Below, in pieces: positions 9,942 through 18,110 of a stretch of 43,124 nucleotides of DNA (position 1 is the first letter of the stretch; each line of letters begins with the position of its first letter). The position numbers were made by a program, and so were the translations under genes. The notes below the pieces were generated by a model. That model worked only from the letters and a program-made list of their open reading frames with translations. It made no database searches and was not told where the DNA came from. The stretch covers positions 1-43,124 of the forward strand of contig JALFTM010000097.1 in the NCBI GenBank assembly GCA_022788345.1, given 5' to 3'. This stretch comes from Bacteroidales bacterium. Lineage in GTDB: Bacteria > Bacteroidota > Bacteroidia > Bacteroidales > Bacteroidaceae.

Positions 9942-12242
9942 TTAGAAAGGAAGTCCAATGGCGAAGTGGAGCGCAAAGTCGCGACTGAACTTGGGGTGAA
10001 ATATAGGGTAGCGTTCTTTGCCTTTCTCATAGCCCGGATGAATGGCTTTCATGCCTGCATCTAAGCGAAGGATAAAGTAGTCGAAATTAAAACGTATCCC
10101 CAAACCATAGCTGACAGCTATTTGTTTGTAGAACTTGTTGAACTTGAACTGTCCTGCTTCTAAGCCATCGTAGGCACGTGTGTTCCAAATGTTGCCTGCA
10201 TCGATGAATGCAGCCCCAAGGAATTTCCAAAACAATGCGGTGCGATATTCAATGCTAAGATCCAACTTGATGTTGCCCGTTTGATTGATGAAGTTTATCT
10301 TTCCGTCTTTCTCAATATAGCTACCCGGCCCTAACTCTCGCACGCTCCAGCCACGCACGCTATTAGCACCACCTGCAAAATACCGCTTTTCATAGGGAAT
10401 ATAAGAGGTGTTGCCATAAGGAACTGCAATGCCAAAGGCTGTGTGAATAGCCACAGAGTTGGTGGAGTTGATGAGAAAGCTTTTTGAATAGTCGAAATCT
10501 AATTTGACATATTGGGAAAAAGCGTTGTTAAAGAGGGTATATTGCCCCATTTCGTTACGCTTTGCTTTTGCCATACGTGAAGCGAGATAAAGCACGTTGC
10601 CAGCTGTTTCCACATTGAAACGAATTTGATAGTCGTTGGTGTTGTAGGTGGCATTGGGCAGGTTGCGGTGTGAAGAATTGTACGTAAACCCATAGCCCAT
10701 CTTCATGATGAAAAGGTTTTCGTAACTATATCGCAACATCGAGTAGCGACTATCCGTATTATCAAGATAGTTCTTACGGAATGTCTCAGAAATCCATGGC
10801 ATGAATACATAGTTCAAGCCAACGACGTTCCAGTGATGGCGCCATTCGGGATGTTTTAGAGGTTGCCACTGAAAACTCCAGTCGGCAGAGAGCAGACGTT
10901 TGTGAAATTCAGGGCGATTTTGTGAATTGTATTGCAGGGCCACTTCGGAGAACGTTTTGAAAGCTTGTAAACTGCTCTGACGCACGAAGGGCAACTGGAT
11001 GGTGGGCATACGCAAACTCAATTCACCGCTATATTCCAAATAGCTTTGTGCGTCATACCCTTCTAACCCACTGATGGCTTCATAGGCTGTGCGCAGTTTG
11101 AGAGAGAGGATTTCCGCTCCTCGAAAAGCATTGCGATTGGTATAGGTCACCGCCACAGCTGCTCCCAAATCGCCTGAGGTGTTTGTGCCTTCAAGCTCGG
11201 CAGATATGGATTGGCGTTTAGCTGGGCTTACAATGATGGTGGCATCAAGTCGTGGAGCAGTGCTGTCGGCATAGTTTGGTTGTAGATGAACAGTCGAAAA
11301 AGCCACAGCTTCTAAAGCATTGAATGCGCTGTAAGTGCGCTGTATGTCTTTTTCCCGATAAAGGCTATCTGCACGCAAGGCAGTGTGATTAGCATACGTG
11401 CGTCGGTGCATGATGGGTTTACCCTTGGTGTGAATCCAAAGATTGCGATAGAATGACGAATCAGAAGCTTCCGATTGGATTTGGTCATAAATATGTACCT
11501 TGCCGATGCGAAAAGGACGGTAGACCAAAGCGGAGTCGACACCAGCTGGACGTGCAAAACTCAGTGTCAGATCAACAAACTGGTCGCTTGTGGCGGAATC
11601 GGCCTTAAAAGTAATATACTCTTTATTCAATAGATAGTATCCTCTGTTTTGAAGCGCCGTAATGATGCGAGAACGCTCGGAGGTGAGCAGAGCAACATCC
11701 ATGGGCATACCTACATATAAAACGGAGGCAACACTGTCTTTTTCGTAAGCGCACTCTATGCTTTCATCATCGAATTCCTTGCGAATGGAACGCACAATCC
11801 AGCGAAGTCCGGGCTGTAAGTGATATGTTAGGTCTGTATGTTGGTGTTTCGTCTGTGTGATGGTTTCCACTTTTGCATGGAGGTAACCCTTGTTTTGCAG
11901 AGCCGATTTCAGAGCATAGACGCTTTGTTGGGTGGCATTTTCATTGTATATGCGTGGAGCTTGACCGATGCGACGGAAAATCTTATTGATGGCTTTTGTG
12001 CTGTCTCGCCCCGATAGCGAGTAAAGACCAAGAGGCACTTTCAATAGGTTGAACCAGCGTGAGTTGGCCTCTTGACGAATATAACCTCGATAGTCGGCTG
12101 GGGCAACTGTTTTGTTGTCGCTTTTGATAGTCACGGAGCGCAACAAAGTCTCGTCTTCTTGGAGAAAACGAGTAGGAGAACAACTGACCATAGCGATGAT
12201 TACGGCCAGTATATAGAGCATATTGTTGAGATGTTTCGGCAT
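9942..12242 (-). CDS. tamL: TamA/BamA-family outer-membrane lipoprotein (TamL)
   Basis: An outer-membrane 16-stranded barrel protein of the Omp85 family in its Bacteroidetes lipoprotein form. The N-terminus is a hydrophobic signal ending VSCS with the lipid-attached Cys21; POTRA-like repeats fill about 30-330, and the C-terminal barrel contains the typical Omp85 surfaces such as RYFAGGANSVRGWSVRELGPGS (first 20 residues conserved) and ends in Phe (HFAIGLPF), the barrel signature. The known role of TamL-type proteins is insertion of outer-membrane proteins together with TamB; no tamB is in the window. A second Met (codon 8, 12221) is a possible start, since a -7 element lies only 8 nt before codon 1, but it would remove the positive n-region. 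Confidence 0.88.
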   Translation of the reverse strand: MPKHLNNMLYILAVIIAMVSCSPTRFLQEDETLLRSVTIKSDNKTVAPADYRGYIRQEANSRWFNLLKVPLGLYSLSGRDSTKAINKIFRRIGQAPRIYNENATQQSVYALKSALQNKGYLHAKVETITQTKHQHTDLTYHLQPGLRWIVRSIRKEFDDESIECAYEKDSVASVLYVGMPMDVALLTSERSRIITALQNRGYYLLNKEYITFKADSATSDQFVDLTLSFARPAGVDSALVYRPFRIGKVHIYDQIQSEASDSSFYRNLWIHTKGKPIMHRRTYANHTALRADSLYREKDIQRTYSAFNALEAVAFSTVHLQPNYADSTAPRLDATIIVSPAKRQSISAELEGTNTSGDLGAAVAVTYTNRNAFRGAEILSLKLRTAYEAISGLEGYDAQSYLEYSGELSLRMPTIQLPFVRQSSLQAFKTFSEVALQYNSQNRPEFHKRLLSADWSFQWQPLKHPEWRHHWNVVGLNYVFMPWISETFRKNYLDNTDSRYSMLRYSYENLFIMKMGYGFTYNSSHRNLPNATYNTNDYQIRFNVETAGNVLYLASRMAKAKRNEMGQYTLFNNAFSQYVKLDFDYSKSFLINSTNSVAIHTAFGIAVPYGNTSYIPYEKRYFAGGANSVRGWSVRELGPGSYIEKDGKINFINQTGNIKLDLSIEYRTALFWKFLGAAFIDAGNIWNTRAYDGLEAGQFKFNKFYKQIAVSYGLGIRFNFDYFILRLDAGMKAIHPGYEKGKERYPIFHPKFSRDFALHFAIGLPF

Positions 12243-12249
12243 ATCTCTG

Positions 12250-12290
12250 CAAAGTTAAGACTTCAATCTGAAAAAAAAACTGTAGCTTTG
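12250..12290. promoter_or_regulatory. divergent promoters for tamL and the RNA methyltransferase
   Basis: Two TAnnTTTG elements face away from each other 25 bp apart: TAACTTTG on the minus strand (12250-12257) toward tamL, and TAGCTTTG on the plus strand (12283-12290) toward the methyltransferase. Between them is a run of nine A. Neither has a good TTTG -33 element. The tamL element is unusually close to the first start codon. Confidence 0.5.
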
Positions 12291-12344
12291 TGTGTTTTTA
12301 ATCATCCAAGGTGCATTTTACCTTGGCACAATGCTCAAATGCCT

Positions 12345-13109
12345 ATGCCCATTAGCAAGAATAAATTGAAATGGATTCATTCTCTTTCTTTGAAAAAGCA
12401 TCGTGATGCAGAAAACTGCTTTTTAGCAGAAGGACCTAAAACAGTGGAAGACCTTGCTGATAACTTTCGTTTGCGGTGCGTGTTAGCCACGGACCGTTAT
12501 TTGGAGAGTGCAAAACGCTTGAACGCCGAAGAAGTCGTCGAAGTGTCGCAACAAGAATTGGAAAAAGCCTCTTTGCAAAAAACGCCACATGATTGTTTAG
12601 CTGTCTTTGAAAAGCCACAGGGATTTTCTGAAGCCGATTTTTCAATAGAAGACACTTTAGTGTTGGCTTTGGATGGTATTCAAGATCCGGGCAATTTAGG
12701 GACTATCATTCGTTTGGCCGATTGGTTTGGGATAGCCCATATCTATTGTTCAATGGAATGTGCCGATGCCTTTTCGCCAAAGACGGTGCAAGCTACGATG
12801 GGAGCTTTGGGACGTGTGGCTTGCCACTATGTTGACTTGCCAAGATGGATTAAAATGTTGCCACAAACTATACCCGTTTATGGCACGTTCTTAGAGGGAG
12901 AGGATATTTATTGTAAAGATTTGCGTGGTGGTGGACTTTTGGTGATGGGCAATGAAGGCAAAGGCATTTCACCTGCTATTGAAGCGTTGGTGACAGAGCG
13001 CTTGTTTGTCCCCAATTATCCCCTCAATCGGGCAACGAGTGAGAGCTTAAACGTTGCCGTAGCCACCTCTATCGCCTGCGCCGAGTTTAGACGACAAATG
13101 AGGCAATAG
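12345..13109 (+). CDS. SPOUT (TrmH/SpoU family) RNA methyltransferase
   Basis: A 254-residue 2'-O-ribose methyltransferase of tRNA or rRNA. A short N-terminal substrate-binding part (NKLKWIHSLSLKKHRD, then LAEGPKTVEDL) is followed by the knotted SPOUT domain with its three motifs: DGIQDPGNLGTIIRLADWFG (about 107-126), LLVMGNEGKGIS (about 196-207) and NYPLNRATSESLNVAVATSI (about 221-240). I start at the second of two close ATGs; the one at 12339 would add two residues. The frame is open far upstream, into tamL, but that part is antisense shadow. The exact RNA target cannot be read from sequence. Confidence 0.92.
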   Translation: MPISKNKLKWIHSLSLKKHRDAENCFLAEGPKTVEDLADNFRLRCVLATDRYLESAKRLNAEEVVEVSQQELEKASLQKTPHDCLAVFEKPQGFSEADFSIEDTLVLALDGIQDPGNLGTIIRLADWFGIAHIYCSMECADAFSPKTVQATMGALGRVACHYVDLPRWIKMLPQTIPVYGTFLEGEDIYCKDLRGGGLLVMGNEGKGISPAIEALVTERLFVPNYPLNRATSESLNVAVATSIACAEFRRQMRQ

Positions 13110-13168
13110 AGATAGCATAGCTGTGGAAAGGAAGTATTCACTATATGATACTATCTGAAAATAGTTTT

Positions 13169-14104
13169 TTATAGCTTCTTAATGAATTTATCGGCATAGT
13201 CTACTAATTCCTGCAGAGCAGTTTTCTCCATAGGGTAGTGTCCACCACCAGTGAGAATTTTGATCGTAAAAGATGTCTTGATGCCAGACATCGAAATCTC
13301 GCTTAGTTTCAGTGGAGTCCAGCGATCAAGTTCTGGCTGCGTGAGCAGTATGGGACATTTATCAAACTTTGTGACAGGAATAGGCGTCTGATAAGTCATA
13401 TATTCTGAAAGAAATTGTAGTTGTACGCTGGCACCACCTGATGCTGAATCTTGCATCATAATTTTCAAAGCATCGGGATTATTTGTCAGTGCTGTCATCT
13501 TAGAAACACTTTTCATTGGTACCATTAGTGTGCGCAGTGGGGTTTGAGTAAGTTTCTTCATCGCAGGGACTACCATCCACGAAGTACCTTTGAACTTAGA
13601 GGTCTCTTCGCCAACAATTTTATTGTCGTTTTTGAGAAAACACATCCCAATAATACCATAGACTTCTTCAATGAAACAAGAAGCATGATAAGTAATCATA
13701 CCGCCAGCACTTAATCCATAGAGAATGGGTTTCTTATAGTCTCGCTTAGTCTCATAGTTTACAAAATCTGTGAAAGCTTTAATCCAATCGCTGTAAGTAA
13801 CATTTTTTTGTGTCACCTCGGTCATGCCATAACCAAGATTGTCCATTGCGACCACTTCGTAGCCAAGATCTGCCATCTTATGCCCAAAAATCATCATAAG
13901 TTGGCGACCATTTGTGCCTACACCGTGATGAAGAAAAAGACGATATTCAGACTCAGGGTTGCTATAGCGGTCGATGTGCATCTTATTGCCGTTCCATTCC
14001 CATATTTCTTCATGTGGTAAATTGTCGGCTTTTATTTGAAAACTCTCAGGTAAGAGGGCATTTACTTGTTTCCAAGCTTCATTGTCTTGTGCATACGTTT
14101 TCAT
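13169..14104 (-). CDS. alpha/beta-hydrolase
   Basis: A 311-residue alpha/beta-hydrolase without a signal peptide. The nucleophile elbow is GLSAG with Ser132, the oxyanion region is LHHGVGTNGR (58-67), the likely acid is Asp259 (ELDRWTP) and the catalytic His is His289 (GGGHYPME), so the triad is complete. It resembles lysophospholipase or carboxylesterase-type members, but the substrate is unknown. It lies 79 nt after a Crp/Fnr-type regulator on the same strand, and has its own -7-like element, which suggests that the regulator may control it. Confidence 0.85.
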   Translation of the reverse strand: MKTYAQDNEAWKQVNALLPESFQIKADNLPHEEIWEWNGNKMHIDRYSNPESEYRLFLHHGVGTNGRQLMMIFGHKMADLGYEVVAMDNLGYGMTEVTQKNVTYSDWIKAFTDFVNYETKRDYKKPILYGLSAGGMITYHASCFIEEVYGIIGMCFLKNDNKIVGEETSKFKGTSWMVVPAMKKLTQTPLRTLMVPMKSVSKMTALTNNPDALKIMMQDSASGGASVQLQFLSEYMTYQTPIPVTKFDKCPILLTQPELDRWTPLKLSEISMSGIKTSFTIKILTGGGHYPMEKTALQELVDYADKFIKKL

Positions 14105-14143
14105 ATTCTTTTATTTGGAGTGAACTATTTTGTTTTAACGATG

Positions 14144-14151
14144 CAAAGATA
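14144..14151 (-). promoter_or_regulatory. candidate -7 element for the alpha/beta-hydrolase
   Basis: Minus-strand TATCTTTG fits TAnnTTTG and ends 39 nt before the hydrolase start codon. No clear -33 TTTG is seen. Confidence 0.45.
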
Positions 14152-14183
14152 GAGAGCTTGTTACGTAAAACTCTTAAACTAAT

Positions 14184-14768
14184 TCAAGAAAACATTTTTG
14201 CTTTCAACTTCGATAGCCAAACGGGCGTAATTCCCATAAAATTGGCTATGTTTTGAGCAGGGAAGCGTTGAATGAGGAAAGGAAAATGGTCGTAGAGCCA
14301 CGCAAGATATTCTTCGGAAGTAAGTGTTAGGTGGTTGTTGCGTAATTGTTCTGTTATCATAAAAAGTTCTTCTGTGGCGTGAGTGTAAAATTGTAAGACT
14401 TCAAGGTCTTGCTGGATATACTCATAAAGATATTCAAAATTGATGACAGCTACTATGGTTTGCTCAATGGCACGCATTTCGTAGGAAGAGTGTTTGTGTA
14501 AGAAGAAAGAATCGTATGATTTGAAAAAAGGGCAGAACTCTTCTGTATGGAACATAATGGTGCGTTTCTCACCATTACGAGCAACAAAGTCCGTCATCAC
14601 TGCTCCTTTGATAAGGATAAAAAGTTTTTTAGACAAAGATTGATAATCGACAAGATATTCGCCTTTTTTTATTACTTTAATCTCTGTATGTCGCTCCAAT
14701 ACTTCATAAAACTGAGAGTTGAGAAGGGTAGGGAAGATAGCTTTAAGTTGTTCGTAGTTTTGCTCCAT
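14184..14768 (-). CDS. Crp/Fnr-family transcriptional regulator
   Basis: A 194-residue regulator with an N-terminal cyclic-nucleotide-binding-like beta roll (about 25-115, with KKGEYLVDYQSLSKKLFILIKGAV) and a C-terminal helix-turn-helix at about 168-192 (AQNIANFMGITPVWLSKLKAK). No Fnr-type cysteine cluster is present, so it is not an oxygen-sensing Fnr. Such short Crp-like proteins are very common in Bacteroidetes and have mostly unknown ligands. It lies upstream of the alpha/beta-hydrolase. A TATCTTTC sequence on the minus strand (14795-14802) is one base from the -7 consensus and may be its promoter. Confidence 0.88.
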   Translation of the reverse strand: MEQNYEQLKAIFPTLLNSQFYEVLERHTEIKVIKKGEYLVDYQSLSKKLFILIKGAVMTDFVARNGEKRTIMFHTEEFCPFFKSYDSFFLHKHSSYEMRAIEQTIVAVINFEYLYEYIQQDLEVLQFYTHATEELFMITEQLRNNHLTLTSEEYLAWLYDHFPFLIQRFPAQNIANFMGITPVWLSKLKAKMFS

Positions 14769-15000
14769 CTTGTTTTGTTATTGCTTTAGCAAACGAAAGA
14801 TACAACTATTTTTTTGAAAGTGGAAATAACATCAAATAAAATTCTGTGTTTAATGTAATTGCGAGCAATACGTAATGTTTGAAGACTGAAATAAGTACTT
14901 CCTACACGGTTTGAAAAGAAACTTTTATAGAATGTTTTTTGTTGATTACTAAGAAAAGAGTAGCTTACGCAATCAGATAATTTTTGATACGCATGAAGAA

Positions 15001-15046
15001 AATACGGGAGGCGCATGGAGAAATTTCTCCATGCGCCTCCCGTATT
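15001..15046. repeat. 46-bp perfect palindrome
   Basis: Two 23-bp arms with no spacer: the left arm reads AATACGGGAGGCGCATGGAG plus AAA and the right arm is its exact reverse complement. In RNA it would fold into a very stable hairpin on either strand, with only a few unpaired bases at the tip. Neither side has a T run, so it is not a classical terminator, although it may still stop or stabilise transcripts. Confidence 0.95.
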
Positions 15047-15085
15047 GGCGAAAAGAAGCGAGAATGTCTACATGACTAATTGTTC

Positions 15086-15112
15086 GGTAGTGCCCTCAAA
15101 AGTGTGTAAGCT
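15086..15112 (+). repeat. 27-nt dispersed repeat, copy A
   Basis: Made of the 15-nt unit GGTAGTGCCCTCAAA followed by AGTGTGTAAGCT. The same two blocks occur on the opposite strand at 42849-42890, where a second, slightly different 15-nt unit is inserted between them. The TGTGTAA end with a GG tip resembles terminal inverted repeats of insertion sequences such as the IS256 family, but no transposase is recognisable nearby. Confidence 0.8.
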
Positions 15113-15172
15113 AATCTTCTTATCCATTCGAGGTATGACTATTGATGCTGCTTATTATTCTGCTTTTTGTTG

Positions 15173-15444
15173 TCATCGCTTAGATCTTTCTTTCTCCAGC
15201 CATGCGCTTACATATGGTAGCTTTTTAGAGTGACTTGTTTCTGTATTACTACGAACAACTTCTCCAACCAGAAAGAACACTGCTTGTGGTGATGGCATTG
15301 CTCCTCTCATCTTCAAGAGACACTTGTAGTCTATATTCAGGTACTCAGTCCAATTTTCTTATGAGGCACTAACGTAGCCATATTCCGTTTGAGATGTGTC
15401 ACGCTTATTTGTCCTACCTTATTATAGTTATTTTTCAGAGTTCG
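15173..15444 (-). pseudogene. decayed coding segment, unknown family
   Basis: Two overlapping minus-strand frames look protein-like. The first (15444 down to 15337) contains VGQISVTHLKRNMATLVPHK; the second (15358 down to 15173) contains EYLNIDYKCLLKMRGAMPSP and ends SAWLEKERSKR before a stop. One frameshift near 15337-15358 would join them into roughly 85 residues. There is no start codon with a plausible promoter and I do not recognise the family. It could also be chance, since the region is short. Confidence 0.3.
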
Positions 15445-15449
15445 CTAGA

Positions 15450-16088
15450 TTATCTTCTCGATTTATGCCATTCGTCCATATGCAGAATGTAGCTTTCAAT
15501 CTTTTTAGACTTTACTTTTCCTATAAATATCTCATTCATAGTGGGGGCATCATAGTCAAGTTCTGCCCATTCTTCATTAAAACTTTGCTGCACCCAATCA
15601 TCGATAAAATCAGGTTTTAGCTTCATTGCTTCGGTAAAGTTAATTAAACACTGATACATCTCACGGATGAAAGTCTCTGTGTTACAAAGGGCATCTATGA
15701 TAAATTCTTTATCGGCTTCGTCATACACCGAGAAAATTCCATAATTAAGAGGAGATGCCTCTTTTACTTTCTCATTTTCTTCATAGAACCAAACGGGTTC
15801 ATAAGATAATACTACATGGTAACATTCACAATCAAGGTTTATGATGCTTGCCTGCTGATAATGTGAAGTGGCAATTGTTTCGAGCCATTCACGGATGGGA
15901 ACAAAGCAGTCATAAATGTCTGAAAGTACAATATAGCCCATGTCAGTACCATTCTTATGGAAGTGCATATACATCCAACCACAGTTAGGGTAATCAAACG
16001 TAACTTTGACTCTGTCGGATTTCTGAGATAAAGAGGTGGCATATTTTGACAAAATAGCCCCTCGCTTGCTTAGCCAACTACTTTTCAT
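15450..16088 (-). CDS. hypothetical protein
   Basis: A 212-residue protein of unknown family. It is soluble, acidic in its C-terminal half and rich in aromatic residues (GWMYMHFHKNGTDMGYIVLSD, first 20 residues near 37-56, and EPVWFYEENEKVKE near 97-110). There is no signal peptide, membrane segment or recognisable catalytic motif. It begins 26 nt after the ASCH-domain gene, so the two are likely co-transcribed. The mixed alpha/beta pattern is compatible with a small globular accessory protein; an immunity-protein-like role is only a guess from the accessory setting. Confidence 0.75.
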   Translation of the reverse strand: MKSSWLSKRGAILSKYATSLSQKSDRVKVTFDYPNCGWMYMHFHKNGTDMGYIVLSDIYDCFVPIREWLETIATSHYQQASIINLDCECYHVVLSYEPVWFYEENEKVKEASPLNYGIFSVYDEADKEFIIDALCNTETFIREMYQCLINFTEAMKLKPDFIDDWVQQSFNEEWAELDYDAPTMNEIFIGKVKSKKIESYILHMDEWHKSRR

Positions 16089-16114
16089 CTCGTTGATTTC
16101 CAGTTTAAAGCGCG

Positions 16115-16894
16115 CTATTTGTTGGTGTCATCCACTTTTAAGATGAAGGCTATATCTACATAATCCATCTCCTCCATATTCCAGCTGATAACCTTTTTCT
16201 GCGAGCCATCGTCCAATTCCCATGTCTGATAGCCAATCTGCACCACTTCAAAGGTCTTTGTTCGAGTTGCCGCTTCAAGGCGCACGGTGCTGATGGGTTT
16301 AAAAGCATACTTGTCATCTTTCTGCTCTTCCATAGGCTTCTCCACAAGCTTGCTTATTTCCTCCGTAATACCTAAGTTCATCTGTCCCATTTCAATAATA
16401 TGATCCAAATAGTCCTCTGTGAGTGGCACAATAAGGCAATCCCCTTCCAATCGTGGTGTGCGACGCACTAACTTATGGGCTGGTGGCAGGTTTTTCTCGT
16501 CTATTTCTGGAGTTTCAAACAGATTCAGTTTGCCCTTTACGTTTCTAATAGGCTCGTCGAAAATGTAAGCGTCCTCTATGTGCCATTGATGTTCCACAGG
16601 AAAAGCCCATACAGATGTAGAATCGTTGCCGTCTCCACTCACCGTAACATATCCAACAATAGCTGAGTAATCTAAGTTCTCAAACTCAGGGAAGTTGCCA
16701 AACATCTGCTCGTTCTCAATTTCGTTATTCGTCTCAAAGATGTTCTTATCAGCAAAATCCTTTGGTACTTTGGTCGATGACGCATGAATCAAAATGCGCC
16801 CCTTATAGTTTGGTGCCCAGGTTCTGTTCTCGATATCTTTCAATCCACTCACAAGGAGTGATGCCCATGGTTGTCTAACAGATAGTGTCTTCAT
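16115..16894 (-). CDS. ASCH-domain protein
   Basis: A 259-residue protein whose first 60 residues match the ASCH fold, a PUA-like beta barrel: SVRQPWASLLVSGLKDIENR (5-24) with the Gly-Lys and Glu-Asn-Arg signature, then YKGRILIHAS. ASCH domains are predicted to bind RNA or modified nucleotides, and some have been shown to be hydrolases of N4-acetylcytidine. The rest of the protein (about 130-259) has no domain I recognise; it includes an acidic segment and a C-terminal beta-rich part that may follow a separate fold. It sits in the accessory patch with the unknown 212-residue gene downstream. Confidence 0.8.
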   Translation of the reverse strand: MKTLSVRQPWASLLVSGLKDIENRTWAPNYKGRILIHASSTKVPKDFADKNIFETNNEIENEQMFGNFPEFENLDYSAIVGYVTVSGDGNDSTSVWAFPVEHQWHIEDAYIFDEPIRNVKGKLNLFETPEIDEKNLPPAHKLVRRTPRLEGDCLIVPLTEDYLDHIIEMGQMNLGITEEISKLVEKPMEEQKDDKYAFKPISTVRLEAATRTKTFEVVQIGYQTWELDDGSQKKVISWNMEEMDYVDIAFILKVDDTNK

Positions 16895-17186
16895 AACTTT
16901 ATCAACTTAATTGTTTATTGAAAATAAGGAAGTATAATTATTGAGCGGTATATTATCTCTCTTCAGCATTTGTAAGTTATTCAGATTCACTGTTCTTCCG
17001 TGCCTCCTCAAACTTATCCCCATCGTTGGATTTTTGTAGGTGAGTTTACGGATGGTAAGTTCTTCTGTATTCTTAGTGGCGAGACGCAAGTTATTTTCAC
17101 TGCTATGGATAGGGGATTAGGAACTCGCTAAGAGTGGCTGAGTGAAATGAGATACGTAAAATGTTTCCTCTGAAATGGGTTTATTA

Positions 17187-18098
17187 TTACTTAACGCACC
17201 CGATAATGTCGTTTACATCACTAACACCATGTTTGTCCAACCAATCGTTAATGCCATCACGTACTTTGATGGTGATAGTGGGGTCAATGAAATTAGCTGT
17301 ACCGATTTGGATGGCGGAAGCGCCAGCCATCAAAAATTCTAAAGCATCGGTGGCGTTCATGATACCACCCAAGCCGATGAGAGGAACTTTGACCGCTTTG
17401 GCCACTTGCATCACCATGCGTAGGGCAATAGGTTTGATGGCAGGACCAGACAATCCGCCAGTGCCAATGCTAAGAGTGGTGCATCGGCGTTCAATGTCGA
17501 TGGCTGTGCCCATGAGGGTGTTGATGAGAGAAAGACAATCGGCTCCTTCTGCTTCGATGGATTGTGCTATTTCGGCAATGTTGGTAACATTAGGAGAGAG
17601 TTTCACCATGAGCGTTTTGGAGTATGCTTTGCGAACAGCTTTTACCACAGAAGCAGCACCAGCACAAGTGACACCAAAGGCCATACCGCCATCGTGTACA
17701 TTGGGACAAGAGATGTTTAACTCTATGGCGTTTATTTTATCCAAAGCTGCTATTTTTTCTGCACAGATGGCATAATCTTCAGGCGTTGACCCAGAGACAT
17801 TGACTATGAATTCTGTGTCATAGTCTTTGATGGTGGGATAAATGTGCTCGATGAAATGGTCCACACCTTTGTTTTGCAAACCAACACAATTGAGCATTCC
17901 CATAGGTGTTTCCGCCATACGGGGGTAATCGTTACCCTCACGAGGGAGGAGGGTTGTGCCCTTGACGATGATACCCCCAAGCTGGTTGAGGTCGATGAAG
18001 TCGGCAAACTCTGTCCCATAACCGAAAGTGCCAGATGCCGTCATGACGGGATTCTTGAGGGTGAGCTTGTCCGAAATTTTAACTTGTAGTTGTGCCAT
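17187..18098 (-). CDS. pyrD: dihydroorotate dehydrogenase, class 1B catalytic subunit
   Basis: Oxidises dihydroorotate to orotate in pyrimidine synthesis, passing electrons through FMN to the PyrK subunit and on to NAD+. The 303-residue barrel shows the substrate and FMN motifs: [13 protein letters not shown] (16-28), IVKGTT, the loop [11 protein letters not shown] with the likely catalytic Cys (the base used in class 1 enzymes), [21 protein letters not shown] and [14 protein letters not shown]. The Cys rather than Ser, and the adjoining pyrK gene 12 nt upstream, both fix it as class 1B. Confidence 0.97.
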   Translation of the reverse strand: MAQLQVKISDKLTLKNPVMTASGTFGYGTEFADFIDLNQLGGIIVKGTTLLPREGNDYPRMAETPMGMLNCVGLQNKGVDHFIEHIYPTIKDYDTEFIVNVSGSTPEDYAICAEKIAALDKINAIELNISCPNVHDGGMAFGVTCAGAASVVKAVRKAYSKTLMVKLSPNVTNIAEIAQSIEAEGADCLSLINTLMGTAIDIERRCTTLSIGTGGLSGPAIKPIALRMVMQVAKAVKVPLIGLGGIMNATDALEFLMAGASAIQIGTANFIDPTITIKVRDGINDWLDKHGVSDVNDIIGCVK

Positions 18099-18110
18099 AT
18101 ATCTAAGGAA

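Larger units (their letters stand above)
14769..15449. other. accessory intergenic region with palindrome and decayed sequence
   Basis: About 680 nt with no intact gene between the Crp-like regulator and an unknown gene. It holds the likely regulator promoter near 14795, a 46-bp perfect palindrome (15001-15046), a 27-nt repeat that recurs at the right end of the window (15086-15112) and a broken minus-strand coding segment (15173-15444). It looks like the scar of past insertion and loss of mobile DNA. Confidence 0.55.

Noticed and set aside
12072-12344. N-terminal extension of the RNA methyltransferase
   Set aside because: It is antisense to tamL and lies before the methyltransferase promoter.
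14786-15233. Open frames starting in the 46-bp palindrome on both strands
   Set aside because: They arise because the palindrome contains ATG on both strands; composition is not coding.
16907-17116. Minus-strand open frame before pyrD's 3' end (contains NLRLATKNTEELTIRKLTYK)
   Set aside because: Looks mildly protein-like but has no ATG near its start and no family; could be a gene remnant, support is too weak for a feature.
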